Shown: one piece after another, positions 16,605 to 24,801 of the stretch | Numbering within the stretch: the stretch's first letter is position 1 | How the letters are laid out: every line of letters starts with the position of its first letter | Source: Candidatus Zixiibacteriota bacterium | GTDB lineage: Bacteria > Zixibacteria > MSB-5A5 > UBA10806 > 4484-95 | Assembly (NCBI GenBank): GCA_012517955.1 | Contig: JAAYTW010000209.1 | Coordinates: 1 to 32,151 of the forward strand | Direction: 5' to 3' | DNA: 32,151 nucleotides | Made by a program: the position numbers and the translations under genes | Notes under the pieces: model-generated | Seen by the model: the letters and a program-made list of their open reading frames with translations, nothing else | Databases searched by the model: none | What the model was told of the DNA's origin: nothing

Positions 16605-16622
16605 TAAAAACGCGTTTGCGTT
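16605..16622 (-). terminator. Weak hairpin terminator after the T9SS-sorted protein gene
   Basis: In the minus-strand transcript, AACGC-AAAC-GCGTT (16622-16609) is followed by T residues (16608-16605). The stem is 5 bp. It lies about 11 bases past the stop codon, in the 73-base gap between two convergent genes. Confidence 0.42.
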
Positions 16623-16632
16623 GTAATCGAAA

Positions 16633-18357
16633 TTATTTAAGCAATATCATCTGTTTGGTCTCCGCGGGGATTCCATCGATATATAACCTGCATAGATATA
16701 ATCCCGAATTCAGCCCCTTGGCATCCCAGGTAAATTTATGTTCACCGGCTATTTCCTCTTTGCAATCAATAGATGCCACTACTTTGCCCAATATATCGAA
16801 AATCTTTATTGATGCTTTCGATGTTTTGGGTAACCGGTAATAGATAACCGTTGATGAGTTGAATGGATTGGGGTAGTTTTGAAGGAGCGCGAGATGCGAG
16901 GGAGCAGGCAAATCCGGGTCATCAACGTTCAGCGGCAGCGGCCCCAGAGAGCCATTGGGGTTTATATTCTGTAGATAAATATCGCCATCCGTATCATAAC
17001 GATTGTCTTGCCACACGGCAATAACCTGGTAATGAACGTTCACGCAAGATACCAGATAACCTTTGGGGCTTGGCAAAGAACTCATGGCGGTGGGCCAGTT
17101 AGACCATTGAGGCGTTCCATCTATATCGACTTTAAGCGCGTTAATCAAACAATCGGTGACATCGTTAGGTGATTGTCTGTAGATGATGATTGCGCCGTCC
17201 GCTTGCGGCCAGGCCTGCACAAAGCTCAGACTAGGGATACCAAGAGGAATTAATTCAATGCCTTCCGGATTCCAAAGCGGTGTTCCCATTGAATCAAGGC
17301 ATTGACCGACGATTCCATCATAATTTTGATTAATGTCTGATTCGGGAAAGAAGAACATAATGTGTGGCGAAGCCGGCGATTTGGCTATGGCCGGCTGTCC
17401 CTGTAATCGGGAGACCATAGTTGATAGCAGCACGCAATTCGACTGCCATGCCAGGCTGCCATCCGATTTAACATGCTGGGCATATGCGTGAAGTTCATTA
17501 TTACGCGAATCATACCAATAGCAATATACTCCTCCGGCGCCATCGCCAATCATTTCCGGTTTCATCTGGGGCCCCAGGCCGCCGGCATCGGATACCAGAA
17601 CGGTGTCATTAAGCCAAAGGCTGTTACCGGCAGAATCAAGTTTGCATACATAAATGTTTTTGGGCGGCCACCAGCCCCCCGAAAGCGCTTTCAAATAAAG
17701 AATGACGGCGCCATCATTATTTGAAGATACCACCCGGGGAAATGATAATCCGTATTCGGAATAGTATTTTTTTATTGCCGGAGACCAGAGGTCCTGCCCG
17801 GTCGAGCTCACTTTGCGGACGCAGATGGTATCATCAGCCTGCCAGATAAATACGGTATTATTGCCAGATGTTATTGCGACCTGCGGAATATATTCGTCCA
17901 CGGTATTATCAGAAATCGTTAGGCCATCGGCACCCCAGAGAAAATTACCGGCAGTGTCGATTTTATAGGCGTAAATATCCCAATCGCCGCCGTTTCGAAT
18001 ATCGTTTACAACTAATATTGCGTTATCATGGTTATCGACGGTCATGTCATAATCGGTCACCCATGAATTCTGGGAGTGATTGCTTATGCAAAGACCGAAC
18101 GAATCCCAACGGGCCGTACCGGTTGAGTCAAGATACTGCATGTACATGTCGTAATTCCCCGAAGCGGTATTATACCAGCTGATATAACATCCGCCGTTCG
18201 ATGTAGCAGCTATTTTCGGTACTGCCTGTGCGCCCGATTGATTCGTTATTATCAAATTTGTGTCGGAATAAATAGGCCATTGGCAATATAGATTGCCGCC
18301 AAGTACCTGGCTTATGCCGATAATGGCGATTGGCATAATTAATTTTGAAAGATTCAT
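16633..18357 (-). CDS. Secreted repeat protein with T9SS type A C-terminal sorting domain
   Basis: 574 residues with a Sec signal peptide (MNLSKLIMPIAIIGISQVLG) and a C-terminal sorting domain of about 81 residues (494-574) of the Por secretion-tail type: NYPNPFNSSTVIYY, SKASIKIFDILGKVV, GLNSGLYLCRLYIDG, ending in lysine. The body is a series of roughly 55-60-residue repeats of the form (I/V)YxxKxDxxGxxLWxxxxxxxS with aspartate/asparagine-rich loops, for example DIYAYKIDTAGNFLWG and NIYVCKLDSAGNSLWL, consistent with a beta-propeller. It is therefore exported and likely anchored or released at the surface through T9SS; the binding partner is unknown. AAAGGAG precedes the ATG. Its own promoter region lies between it and the tRNA upstream on the same strand. 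Confidence 0.87.
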   Translation of the reverse strand: MNLSKLIMPIAIIGISQVLGGNLYCQWPIYSDTNLIITNQSGAQAVPKIAATSNGGCYISWYNTASGNYDMYMQYLDSTGTARWDSFGLCISNHSQNSWVTDYDMTVDNHDNAILVVNDIRNGGDWDIYAYKIDTAGNFLWGADGLTISDNTVDEYIPQVAITSGNNTVFIWQADDTICVRKVSSTGQDLWSPAIKKYYSEYGLSFPRVVSSNNDGAVILYLKALSGGWWPPKNIYVCKLDSAGNSLWLNDTVLVSDAGGLGPQMKPEMIGDGAGGVYCYWYDSRNNELHAYAQHVKSDGSLAWQSNCVLLSTMVSRLQGQPAIAKSPASPHIMFFFPESDINQNYDGIVGQCLDSMGTPLWNPEGIELIPLGIPSLSFVQAWPQADGAIIIYRQSPNDVTDCLINALKVDIDGTPQWSNWPTAMSSLPSPKGYLVSCVNVHYQVIAVWQDNRYDTDGDIYLQNINPNGSLGPLPLNVDDPDLPAPSHLALLQNYPNPFNSSTVIYYRLPKTSKASIKIFDILGKVVASIDCKEEIAGEHKFTWDAKGLNSGLYLCRLYIDGIPAETKQMILLK

Positions 18358-18395
18358 TATCGCTCCTTTCGTTCGCCCCCACGAAAATAATTATA

Positions 18396-18428
18396 ATTAT
18401 AGATTACTAAATTAAATAAAATTGTCAA
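18396..18428 (-). promoter_or_regulatory. Candidate promoter of the T9SS-sorted protein gene
   Basis: Minus strand perfect TTGACA (18428-18423). Two -10 candidates follow: TAATCT (18406-18401) after 16 bases, and a perfect TATAAT (18401-18396) after 21 bases, which is too long for a standard spacer. The region is very AT-rich. It lies between tRNA-Ser and the ribosome-binding site. Confidence 0.45.
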
Positions 18429-18450
18429 TTATTATGATATTGAAATAATC

Positions 18451-18535
18451 CGGAGAGGCAGGGATTCGAACCCTGGGAACCTTTCGGCTCAACGGTTTTC
18501 GAGACCGCCCCGTTCGGCCACTCCGGCACCTCTCC
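18451..18535 (-). tRNA. tRNA-Ser (anticodon CGA)
   Basis: 85 bases without a genome-encoded CCA. Acceptor stem GGAGAGG/CCTCTCC is fully paired with discriminator G. The anticodon loop CTCGAAA gives CGA, reading UCG. A long variable arm (TTGAGCCGAAAGGTTCC) marks it as class II, and the T arm CAGGG-TTCGAAT-CCCTG is perfect. The D arm contains GCCGAGTGGCC-type sequence, usual for tRNA-Ser. The gene shares strand with the downstream T9SS-sorted protein gene. Confidence 0.96.
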
Positions 18536-18611
18536 GGAGTCGAATATATCAAAAATGCGCCAAAAGGGAAATAAATTTTAAATGGCCGCTTGATAATAAT
18601 GAAAATTCAGG

Positions 18612-18640
18612 TTTCCATCGGACAGCCATCAACATATAAT
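18612..18640 (+). promoter_or_regulatory. Promoter of the dipeptidase gene
   Basis: TTTCCA (18612-18617), 17-base spacer, perfect TATAAT (18635-18640). The -10 ends 8 bases before the ATG at 18649, so the expected transcription start lies at or within about 3 bases of the start codon. No Shine-Dalgarno is present. Confidence 0.6.
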
Positions 18641-18648
18641 TAATATGT

Positions 18649-19731
18649 ATGAAACAGTATAAAATTTTCGATGGGCATATTGATACACTGACAGCATTAT
18701 ATGATTCAGAACATCGCCAAGTAAGGAGTTTTATCGACTCAAGCGCTGTTGGACATGTGGATATACCCAGGGCTCGGAAAGGCGGCATGGCGGGTGGTTT
18801 TTTCGCAATTTGCACTCCTCCGCCTCAATCATCTCAATATAAAGACCCATTTTTCGGGTTGGATTTAACCGCTAATGGTTACACTGTAAAATATCCGCCG
18901 CCATTGGAATCCGAATATTCGGAAAATTTCGTCAACTGCGTGATTGATTTCGCGTTCAAACTTGAAAGCCAGTCGGCCAACCAATTTAAATTAGTACAAA
19001 ATTACCTGGAATTGATGCGATGCATTGAAGATGAAATATTGGCGGGAATCATTCATATCGAAGGAGCCGAACCCATTAAAACTGACCTAAGCAATTTGCC
19101 TGTTTATTATGAAAAAGGGGTCAGATCAATTGGTTTGGTGTGGAGTAGGCCAAATGAATTCGGTTTTGGCGTTCCTTATCGCTATCCAAGCACTCCCGAT
19201 ATAGGTTCGGGATTAACAAGGGCAGGATTAAAGCTTGTCGATGCCTGCAATGAACTTAAGATTATAATCGACCTGGCTCATATCAACGATAAAGGATTCT
19301 GGGATGTTGTCGCAAGGTCTAAGCAGCCAATTGTCGTAAGCCATACCGCGGTTCACACTCTTTGTCCAGCCAGCCGAAATATCACCGATAGACAGATAGA
19401 CGCCATAGGCGATAGCGGCGGCGTTATTGGGATTTGGTTTGAGCCGACACATATTCAATACCAATCCGGCGGCGGCGGGAAGCCCATCTCGGATGTTACC
19501 GCCGGCCAAATCGCTAAGCATATCGAATATATCGCGGAAAGAATCGGAATCGACCACGTGGCAATCGGGTCGGATTTCGATGGGGCGGATATGCCGAGCG
19601 AAATCTCCGATGTATCTTGCTATCCATGGCTAATGGGAAAATTGGCTGACATTGGTTATTCAACCAGCGAATTAGGGAAAATCGCTATGGGCAATTGGTT
19701 AAGAATAATCAGAACGATCTGGGGGGAATGA
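18649..19731 (+). CDS. Membrane dipeptidase (renal dipeptidase) family zinc hydrolase
   Basis: 360 residues of the M19/peptidase family (PF01244). Members hydrolyse dipeptides, some with D-residues, using two zinc ions. Seen in order: FDGHIDTL with the first metal H and D (residues 10 and 12), GIIHIEGAEPI with the bridging glutamate, LVWSRPNEFG, IDLAHINDKGFWDV with a zinc histidine, VVSHTAVHTLCPASRNITD with another, GGVIGIWF, and HVAIGSDFDGAD. All expected ligands are present. No signal peptide is visible, so it should be cytoplasmic, unlike the GPI-anchored animal enzyme. It is monocistronic, convergent to the small membrane protein gene and separated from it by the inverted repeat. The start has no ribosome-binding site (see promoter). 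Confidence 0.9.
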   Translation: MKQYKIFDGHIDTLTALYDSEHRQVRSFIDSSAVGHVDIPRARKGGMAGGFFAICTPPPQSSQYKDPFFGLDLTANGYTVKYPPPLESEYSENFVNCVIDFAFKLESQSANQFKLVQNYLELMRCIEDEILAGIIHIEGAEPIKTDLSNLPVYYEKGVRSIGLVWSRPNEFGFGVPYRYPSTPDIGSGLTRAGLKLVDACNELKIIIDLAHINDKGFWDVVARSKQPIVVSHTAVHTLCPASRNITDRQIDAIGDSGGVIGIWFEPTHIQYQSGGGGKPISDVTAGQIAKHIEYIAERIGIDHVAIGSDFDGADMPSEISDVSCYPWLMGKLADIGYSTSELGKIAMGNWLRIIRTIWGE

Positions 19732-19791
19732 ATTGCTTAGGCGATAATTAAGTCCCTATCGGGTAAATTACCACAATGATTTGCAGCGCCG

Positions 19792-19938
19792 GTTCCGGCA
19801 CGCCAAAGGCGTGAAGAAACCCGACACTTCCACCGTAATCGATAGGGTTATTTGATTTGCGGCAACTATAACTCCGGTTAATTTTTATATACGCATGGGT
19901 GTCGGGTTTCTTTGTCCGGCTTGGCCGGACACCGGAAC
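19792..19938. repeat. 147-bp nested inverted repeat with two inner hairpins
   Basis: Read directly: outer 7-bp arms GTTCCGG (19792-19798) and CCGGAAC (19932-19938); inside them two unrelated small hairpins, CACGCC-aaa-GGCGTG (19799-19813) and TGTCCGGC-ttg-GCCGGACA (19913-19931); then a 14-bp inner stem AAGAAACCCGACAC (19814-19827) with GTGTCGGGTTTCTT (19899-19912); and a 71-base central loop. Folded, this makes a cross-like element with two side hairpins. It lies in the 222-base gap between convergent genes and contains no ORF. There is no target-site duplication and no transposase nearby. It resembles dispersed intergenic palindromic elements, but copies elsewhere cannot be tested here. It could also end transcription from both sides, although there is no T-run. 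Confidence 0.8.
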
Positions 19939-19953
19939 TTGGTTCGGGGTGCG

Positions 19954-20403
19954 TTACTTATTTAAAATACTACGGAAATCTCTTGGACGTAATCTTAAGC
20001 CCATATAGCCGGTAAGGCTGATTATCAAGAAGGCTGCCAAATGTTCTTTTTGAGCGCCGAGAAAAACGGCTATCAAACCATATATCGGCGGCATAGCGCA
20101 GATTACAGAAATCGTAAGCGTAATTTTTCTCATGATTGAGGCAAGCAGGATTTTATCGACTGGATTCGGAGAAATTAAAACAGGTTTCAACATGGCTTTT
20201 TTAACCGCAAAACCAGCTCCGATATCGGCAATACCCAATATAGCCAAGGCAATAGTCGGGACCGATATTGAGGAGAAAGCGGTTGCCGTGGATGCGAAAT
20301 ATGATCCTACGATAAAGCAAATCGCGTTAGAAAAGAGCACTATAGCGATTCCAATGGGAGTCGCTCGCCCAATTTGTTCAAGGATTTCGTTTTCGGTTAG
20401 CAT
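19954..20403 (-). CDS. Small four-helix membrane protein of unknown function
   Basis: 149 residues that I do not recognise. Four hydrophobic segments are visible at about residues 16-38, 45-67, 93-116 and 121-138. The cytoplasmic loop between the second and third carries AVKKAMLKPV and NPVDKILLAS, and the C-terminus LRLRPRDFRSILNK is basic. The ATG at 20403 overlaps the tadA stop by 7 bases, so it is the second gene of a two-gene unit. The alternation of small residues in the helices recalls subunit-c-like or transporter-auxiliary proteins, but there is no diagnostic motif. It is convergent with the dipeptidase gene. Confidence 0.75.
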   Translation of the reverse strand: MLTENEILEQIGRATPIGIAIVLFSNAICFIVGSYFASTATAFSSISVPTIALAILGIADIGAGFAVKKAMLKPVLISPNPVDKILLASIMRKITLTISVICAMPPIYGLIAVFLGAQKEHLAAFLIISLTGYMGLRLRPRDFRSILNK

Positions 20404-20864
20404 CGATTTCTCACCGTCTTAAAAAAGGATTTCATGATTTCGGCGACCCGTTCTTCAAGTATACCGGGGACCACTTCCAGTTGATGGTTCAGCCTGATAT
20501 CTTGCACTATATTATAAAGTGACATACAAGCTCCAAATTTAGGGTCCTTCGCGCCGAAAACTAAACGTCTTACTCTTGCCAGAACGAGTGCTCCTGCGCA
20601 CATGGCGCATGGTTCCAGGGTACAATAAGCGATACAATCATCAAGGCGCCAGGTTTCTAAATGATTTGCCGCCGCCGTTATTGCCAAGATTTCGGCATGC
20701 GCGGTTGGATCGCAGAGTGCCTCGGTGCGATTATGTCCTTTGCCGATTACCATCCCCTCATGGACGATAACACAACCGACAGGGACTTCATCCTCCACGG
20801 CAGCCTTTTCGGCTTCGGCGATAGCCATTTCCATAAAATATTTGTCGTTGGGTTCAAACATCAT
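20397..20864 (-). CDS. tadA: tRNA-specific adenosine deaminase
   Basis: 155 residues from the ATG at 20864 (a second ATG follows at once at 20861). It deaminates A34 to inosine in the tRNA-Arg(ACG) wobble position. Seen: the zinc and proton-shuttle motif HAEI, and the second zinc motif LEPCAMCAGAL, with VPVGCVIVHEG, DPTAHAE and FGAKDPKFGA between and after, in the TadA order. An in-frame TTG at 20891 would add nine residues; neither start has a ribosome-binding site. It is the first gene of a short leftward unit; a TCTAAT-like -10 lies about 13 bases before the ATG, without a good -35. Confidence 0.92.
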   Translation of the reverse strand: MMFEPNDKYFMEMAIAEAEKAAVEDEVPVGCVIVHEGMVIGKGHNRTEALCDPTAHAEILAITAAANHLETWRLDDCIAYCTLEPCAMCAGALVLARVRRLVFGAKDPKFGACMSLYNIVQDIRLNHQLEVVPGILEERVAEIMKSFFKTVRNRC

Positions 20865-21019
20865 GGCAATTGTTTTTATTAGAAAATTCAAAAAAAATCA
20901 AATAGTTCTGTAGAAAAATTATAACCCCAAGATAAACAAGCGCTTACGGATAAGGCCCAGGTTCCGCCTTTAAGATAGTCAACTCTCAGCGGGTTTTGAT
21001 TTGGAAAGTGCTGTAGCAA

Positions 21020-21757
21020 TCAGCCCAAATCTGGAATCCGTTGACAAATGCCGATTAAACAGAATATGTCCTCGATTTTTATAGGTTCGCCTATTCCATA
21101 AGCCTGGCCGTATTTTGTTCCTATCAAATTACCATTTGCTCTGGCCATGGATTCCAGCGACCAGAGGTAATCGCGATTTTTCTCGGGATTTAGAAATTGC
21201 GATTTGTGCGCCGACAAGGCCTCAATCCAGCGGTCAAATTGATTAGTAATATCCACGATGAATGTCGGCGAGATTTCCGGAGGTAAAAAGAAATGGAACA
21301 TAGCGGAAATGGAATGTGGCTCCTCATCGATAGGCAGTTTTTTTAAAGTAGCGTAATTAGCGGCGTTGATTGCAATCTGACCTGTGGCCAGATGGTCGGG
21401 ATGGCCGGCTCGTTTGCCATGCCCGCCCTGCCAATAAGGGGCGAGAATAATTTTTGGTTTGTGTCTTCTGATTATTCGGGCGATTTCCAGGCGATTTTGG
21501 TAGTTATCCATGACCTGACAATCGCCGTAATCAAGCGTTGCCAAAATTTTTGAACCCATGATATCGGCTGCCCGGAGAGCTTCTTGCTCGCGAATCTCCG
21601 GCGTCCCGCCGGTTCCCATTTCGCCGCGTGTTAGATATACAAGGCCGGTGCGATAACCGCGTTCGGCTAGTTTTATCAACAGGCCGCCGCACCCGACTTC
21701 AACGTCATCAGGGTGAGCGCCGATTGCCATTAAATCGACCTTTGGAAATTCAGCCAT
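21020..21757 (-). CDS. bshB1: BshB1-type N-acetylglucosaminyl-malate deacetylase (LmbE family)
   Basis: 245 residues of the PIG-L/LmbE zinc deacetylase family, subgroup BshB1: removes the acetyl group from GlcNAc-malate in bacillithiol synthesis. Seen: the zinc motif GAHPDDVEVGCGG near the start, TRGEMGTGGTPEIREQEA, ATLDYGDCQV, and the second zinc/catalytic region AGHPDHLATGQIA, then NPEKNRDYLWSLE. This set is the usual BshB1 pattern rather than other LmbE groups. The ATG at 21757 follows GGAG at good spacing; a TTG at 21778 is unlikely. bshA and bshC are not in the window, so the pathway claim needs the rest of the genome. It is divergent from the acyl-CoA synthetase. Confidence 0.85.
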   Translation of the reverse strand: MAEFPKVDLMAIGAHPDDVEVGCGGLLIKLAERGYRTGLVYLTRGEMGTGGTPEIREQEALRAADIMGSKILATLDYGDCQVMDNYQNRLEIARIIRRHKPKIILAPYWQGGHGKRAGHPDHLATGQIAINAANYATLKKLPIDEEPHSISAMFHFFLPPEISPTFIVDITNQFDRWIEALSAHKSQFLNPEKNRDYLWSLESMARANGNLIGTKYGQAYGIGEPIKIEDIFCLIGICQRIPDLG

Positions 21758-21940
21758 TATTTTTCTCCGTTTTATCAAGCGCGATTATTTTTATGTTTAG
21801 ATTAACATTAGTTATATTTTTATCTATCAAAGGTTAAAATGCAAGGGATTATGGAGAGGTTCCTTCGGCTTGATGGATGTATTCAGATTATTGTTATCTT
21901 TGGGAATCATTGAAAGAGCAAGAATTGATTCGATTAAAGC

Positions 21941-21969
21941 TTGCATATCATCATTATCTGGCCTATATT
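21941..21969 (+). promoter_or_regulatory. Candidate promoter of the long rightward operon
   Basis: TTGCAT (21941-21946), 17 bases, TATATT (21964-21969). The -10 matches 5 of 6 and ends 10 bases before the ATG at 21980. The -35 keeps only TTG. The only alternative start codon of the first gene, a TTG at 21941, coincides with this -35, which argues against its use. Confidence 0.4.
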
Positions 21970-21979
21970 TAATCCCATT

Positions 21980-23713
21980 ATGATAAATACTAAATTAACC
22001 CCGATAAACAAGTTGAATCTTCCGCAAATGTTGGCTCAAAGCCGCAAGGAGTTTGGGACGAATGTGGCGATGCGTTATTTTGACGGCGAAAGATTCAGAG
22101 AGCTCACCTACGATGGATTTTATCGTATGGTGATGCAGGCGATTTCGGCTTTGCGTAAAGCCGGAGTGAAGTCCCAAGATAAAGTCGGCATTCTATCGGA
22201 AAACAGGCCTCACTGGGGCGCGGCTTATTTCGCCAATTTATTTAATGGCGGGATAAATGTGCCTCTGGATGCTTTGCTAAAACCGCAGGAATTGCCTTAT
22301 ATCATTCATCATTCAGGGATTAAAGTCATTGTCGCTTCGGCGAAATATATCCCTGATCTCGAAACCATTAAGGATAAAATTGAGTCGTTGGAGACTATCA
22401 TTACGATGGACCCAGGTGACTCTGCATATCCATATTTATTAGCTGATGATAATCCTCCTATCCTGGAACCGCCGGGAACATCGCTTGATGAATTGGCCGC
22501 CGTCATTTACACCTCGGGTACTACCGGATTGGCCAAGGGTGTCATGCTTTCACACGGCAATATTACATCCGATATTTGGGCGATGGTCAACGCGATGGAT
22601 TTATATGAGAGCGATAATTTTATTTCCATTCTGCCTCTTCATCACACGTTCGAATGCACCTGTGGGTTCTTGACCCCCATTAGTTTCGGTTCGTGTATCA
22701 CCTACGCCCGAGGGCTGGCATCCAAACAAATAGTTGAGGATATTAAAAACAATAAGGCCACTATCTTGTTAGGGGTGCCTTTGGTATTCGAAAAGATGTT
22801 TACCGGTTTAAGCAAGGAAATTGCCAAAAAGCCGCAGTTTACCCGCGCCATTTTCAAAACGACTTATGGGCTATCGAAAATAATCAAAAAGACCGTTAAA
22901 CTTGAAGCTGGGGGCATGTTGTTTTCAAGTTTAAGAGAAAAGGCAGGCTTATCATCGCTGCGGTTGATGGTGGCCGGCGGCGCGCCAATGATTCCTGAAA
23001 TAGCGGAAGCTTTTAATATCATGGGATTCAGGTTGATTCAAGGGTACGGATTGACGGAATCGGCTCCCGTATTAACCCTTAATCCCTACGAAAATTATCG
23101 CAATGATTCTATCGGCAAGCCCTTGCCGGGAGTCACCTTAAAAATCGATAACCCCAATTCTCAGGGTATTGGGGAGATTATAGCCAAAGGACCGATGGTG
23201 ATGAAAGGTTATTATAAAAACCCCGAGGCGACGGCGACGGTTCTTAAAGATGGATGGCTATATACGGGCGATTTAGGCTGGGGCGATGATGATGGATTTT
23301 ACTATATTGCCGGCAGGTCGAAGAATGTTATCGTTACTCCCGGTGGCAAAAATGTTTATCCGGAAGAGATTGAATTCGCGCTTAACAGATCGCCGTTTAT
23401 TTTAGAATCGCTGGTTATGGGAAGGCCTTTGGAAAGCGGTGGGGGAGAGGAAATCGAAGCTATCATCGTGCCCGACATGGAATATTACAGCGCCAGGGCC
23501 GCCGAGAAGGGTATTGATTTGAATGAAATGAATATAGAAAAAACAATCAAGCTTGAAGTATCTAAACAATGTCAGGAGTTGGCCGATTACAAGCGAGTCA
23601 AATATGTAATGTTAAGAAATTCCGATTTCGAAAAAACATCGACCCGGAAAATTAAAAGGTTTCTCTATTACAATAAAGAGCTTAAGGTTCCCTCCGGCCA
23701 AAAGAAGAGGTAA
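21980..23713 (+). CDS. AMP-forming acyl-CoA synthetase (long-chain fatty acid-CoA ligase type)
   Basis: 577 residues of the ANL superfamily. It activates a fatty acid as acyl-AMP and transfers it to CoA. Seen: the P-loop-like motif YTSGTTGLAKGVMLSHGN near residue 180, LPLHHTFEC, the GYGLTESAP motif, the adenylate-binding YTGDLGW, the hinge AGRSKNVIV, and PEEIE with a C-terminal lysine region TSTRKIKRFL. These are complete. The substrate class is inferred from close resemblance to long-chain enzymes. The start at 21980 has no Shine-Dalgarno and lies 10 bases after a -10. The next gene starts after only 5 bases, so this heads an operon of at least ten genes. Confidence 0.88.
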   Translation: MINTKLTPINKLNLPQMLAQSRKEFGTNVAMRYFDGERFRELTYDGFYRMVMQAISALRKAGVKSQDKVGILSENRPHWGAAYFANLFNGGINVPLDALLKPQELPYIIHHSGIKVIVASAKYIPDLETIKDKIESLETIITMDPGDSAYPYLLADDNPPILEPPGTSLDELAAVIYTSGTTGLAKGVMLSHGNITSDIWAMVNAMDLYESDNFISILPLHHTFECTCGFLTPISFGSCITYARGLASKQIVEDIKNNKATILLGVPLVFEKMFTGLSKEIAKKPQFTRAIFKTTYGLSKIIKKTVKLEAGGMLFSSLREKAGLSSLRLMVAGGAPMIPEIAEAFNIMGFRLIQGYGLTESAPVLTLNPYENYRNDSIGKPLPGVTLKIDNPNSQGIGEIIAKGPMVMKGYYKNPEATATVLKDGWLYTGDLGWGDDDGFYYIAGRSKNVIVTPGGKNVYPEEIEFALNRSPFILESLVMGRPLESGGGEEIEAIIVPDMEYYSARAAEKGIDLNEMNIEKTIKLEVSKQCQELADYKRVKYVMLRNSDFEKTSTRKIKRFLYYNKELKVPSGQKKR

Positions 23714-23718
23714 CAAAT

Positions 23719-24801
23719 ATGAATTTCGGCGTAATATTGGCAGGCGGCAAAGGAGAGAGATTTTGGCCTTTGTCAACTCGTGAAAGGCCCAAGCAACTTT
23801 TAACACTGTCATCGGGTAAATCGATGCTGGAAGAGACGCTTGAGCGTTTGGAGGGATTTATTCCGTTAGAAAGGATTTTGCTTGTAACGGGCGCCAACCT
23901 TCAACACGGCATAATGTCGACAATCAAGAATTTAAAGTCGGAAAATTTGCTTCTTGAGCCGCTGGGGAAAAATACTTGTTTGGCGCTGGCTTTAGCGGCC
24001 GCTCACATTAACCGAATCGATCCAGAAGCGGTGATGATAGTGCTTTCATCTGATCACATGATTCAACCAAAGGAGCAGCTTGTCAAGATTTTAGGCGTTG
24101 CCGCTGAACTGGCGGCTCGCGAAGACAAGATGATTACCATCGGAATAATCCCCAGCCGGGCTGAAACGGGCTATGGGTATATACAAGTCGGTCCTAAGGC
24201 GGCTGAAATTGGCGGCGTGAAATTTTTCGAGGTAGCTGGTTTCAAAGAAAAGCCCGAAAGGACTAAAGCCCAAGAATATTATCTCGATCGTAAGCATCTG
24301 TGGAATTCCGGAATGTTCGTTTGGAGCGTAAAGACATTTCTAAAAGCGCTCGATAAATATATGCCACAGATGAGCGCATGTTTGACTAAATATAGGGAAT
24401 CGCTCGAAAAAAATGAAAACGGCGAGGCTTTAAGGTGCCTTTATAACGACTGCGAAAGCATCTCGGTAGATTTTGCAATCTTGGAAAAAGCCGATAACGT
24501 ACTATGCGTCAAGGGCGATATCCGCTGGGACGATGTGGGATCATGGCTGGCCCTGCAGAGAATTCACCCTCCTGATAAAGAAAATAATATTATTCTCGGC
24601 GAAGTGTTAACACAGGATTGTTATGAATCGATTATGGTCAACGCAACCTCGGAAGGCATGGTGGTTGGATTCGGTATTTCGGATCTGGTGGTCGTGAAAA
24701 CGGACAAAGTCGTTATGGTCGCTCATAAAACCAGGGTTGGCGAATTGAAAGATTTATTGAGTAAACTGGATAAAGATGAGAAATATCAAAATTACTTATA
24801 G
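23719..24801 (+). CDS. manC: Mannose-1-phosphate guanylyltransferase
   Basis: 360 residues; makes GDP-mannose from GTP and mannose-1-phosphate, for surface polysaccharide or glycosylation. Seen: the nucleotidyltransferase signature ILAGGKGERFWPLS followed by RERPKQLL, the LSSDHMI metal motif, ETGYGYIQVG, FKEKPE, and WNSGMFVWS, with RWDDVGSW late. Length fits the single-domain guanylyltransferase; the phosphomannose isomerase half of bifunctional ManC is absent. GAGGT precedes the ATG at good spacing. The next gene starts inside its last codons (26-base overlap). No other polysaccharide gene is nearby. Confidence 0.92.
   Translation: MNFGVILAGGKGERFWPLSTRERPKQLLTLSSGKSMLEETLERLEGFIPLERILLVTGANLQHGIMSTIKNLKSENLLLEPLGKNTCLALALAAAHINRIDPEAVMIVLSSDHMIQPKEQLVKILGVAAELAAREDKMITIGIIPSRAETGYGYIQVGPKAAEIGGVKFFEVAGFKEKPERTKAQEYYLDRKHLWNSGMFVWSVKTFLKALDKYMPQMSACLTKYRESLEKNENGEALRCLYNDCESISVDFAILEKADNVLCVKGDIRWDDVGSWLALQRIHPPDKENNIILGEVLTQDCYESIMVNATSEGMVVGFGISDLVVVKTDKVVMVAHKTRVGELKDLLSKLDKDEKYQNYL

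Noticed and set aside
19792-19938. Insertion sequence or transposon end
   Set aside because: No transposase, no ORF and no flanking target-site duplication; kept as a nested inverted repeat only.
20865-21019. Gene or RNA in the tadA/bshB1 gap
   Set aside because: No ORF, no convincing hairpin terminator and no structured RNA signature; only AT-rich sequence.
21840-21920. Short ATG frame in the bshB1/acyl-CoA synthetase gap
   Set aside because: Only about 20 codons, no ribosome-binding site and no visible feature.
21941-21979. TTG start for the acyl-CoA synthetase
   Set aside because: The TTG coincides with the candidate -35 box and the added residues (HIIIIWPIFNPI) do not match family N-termini.
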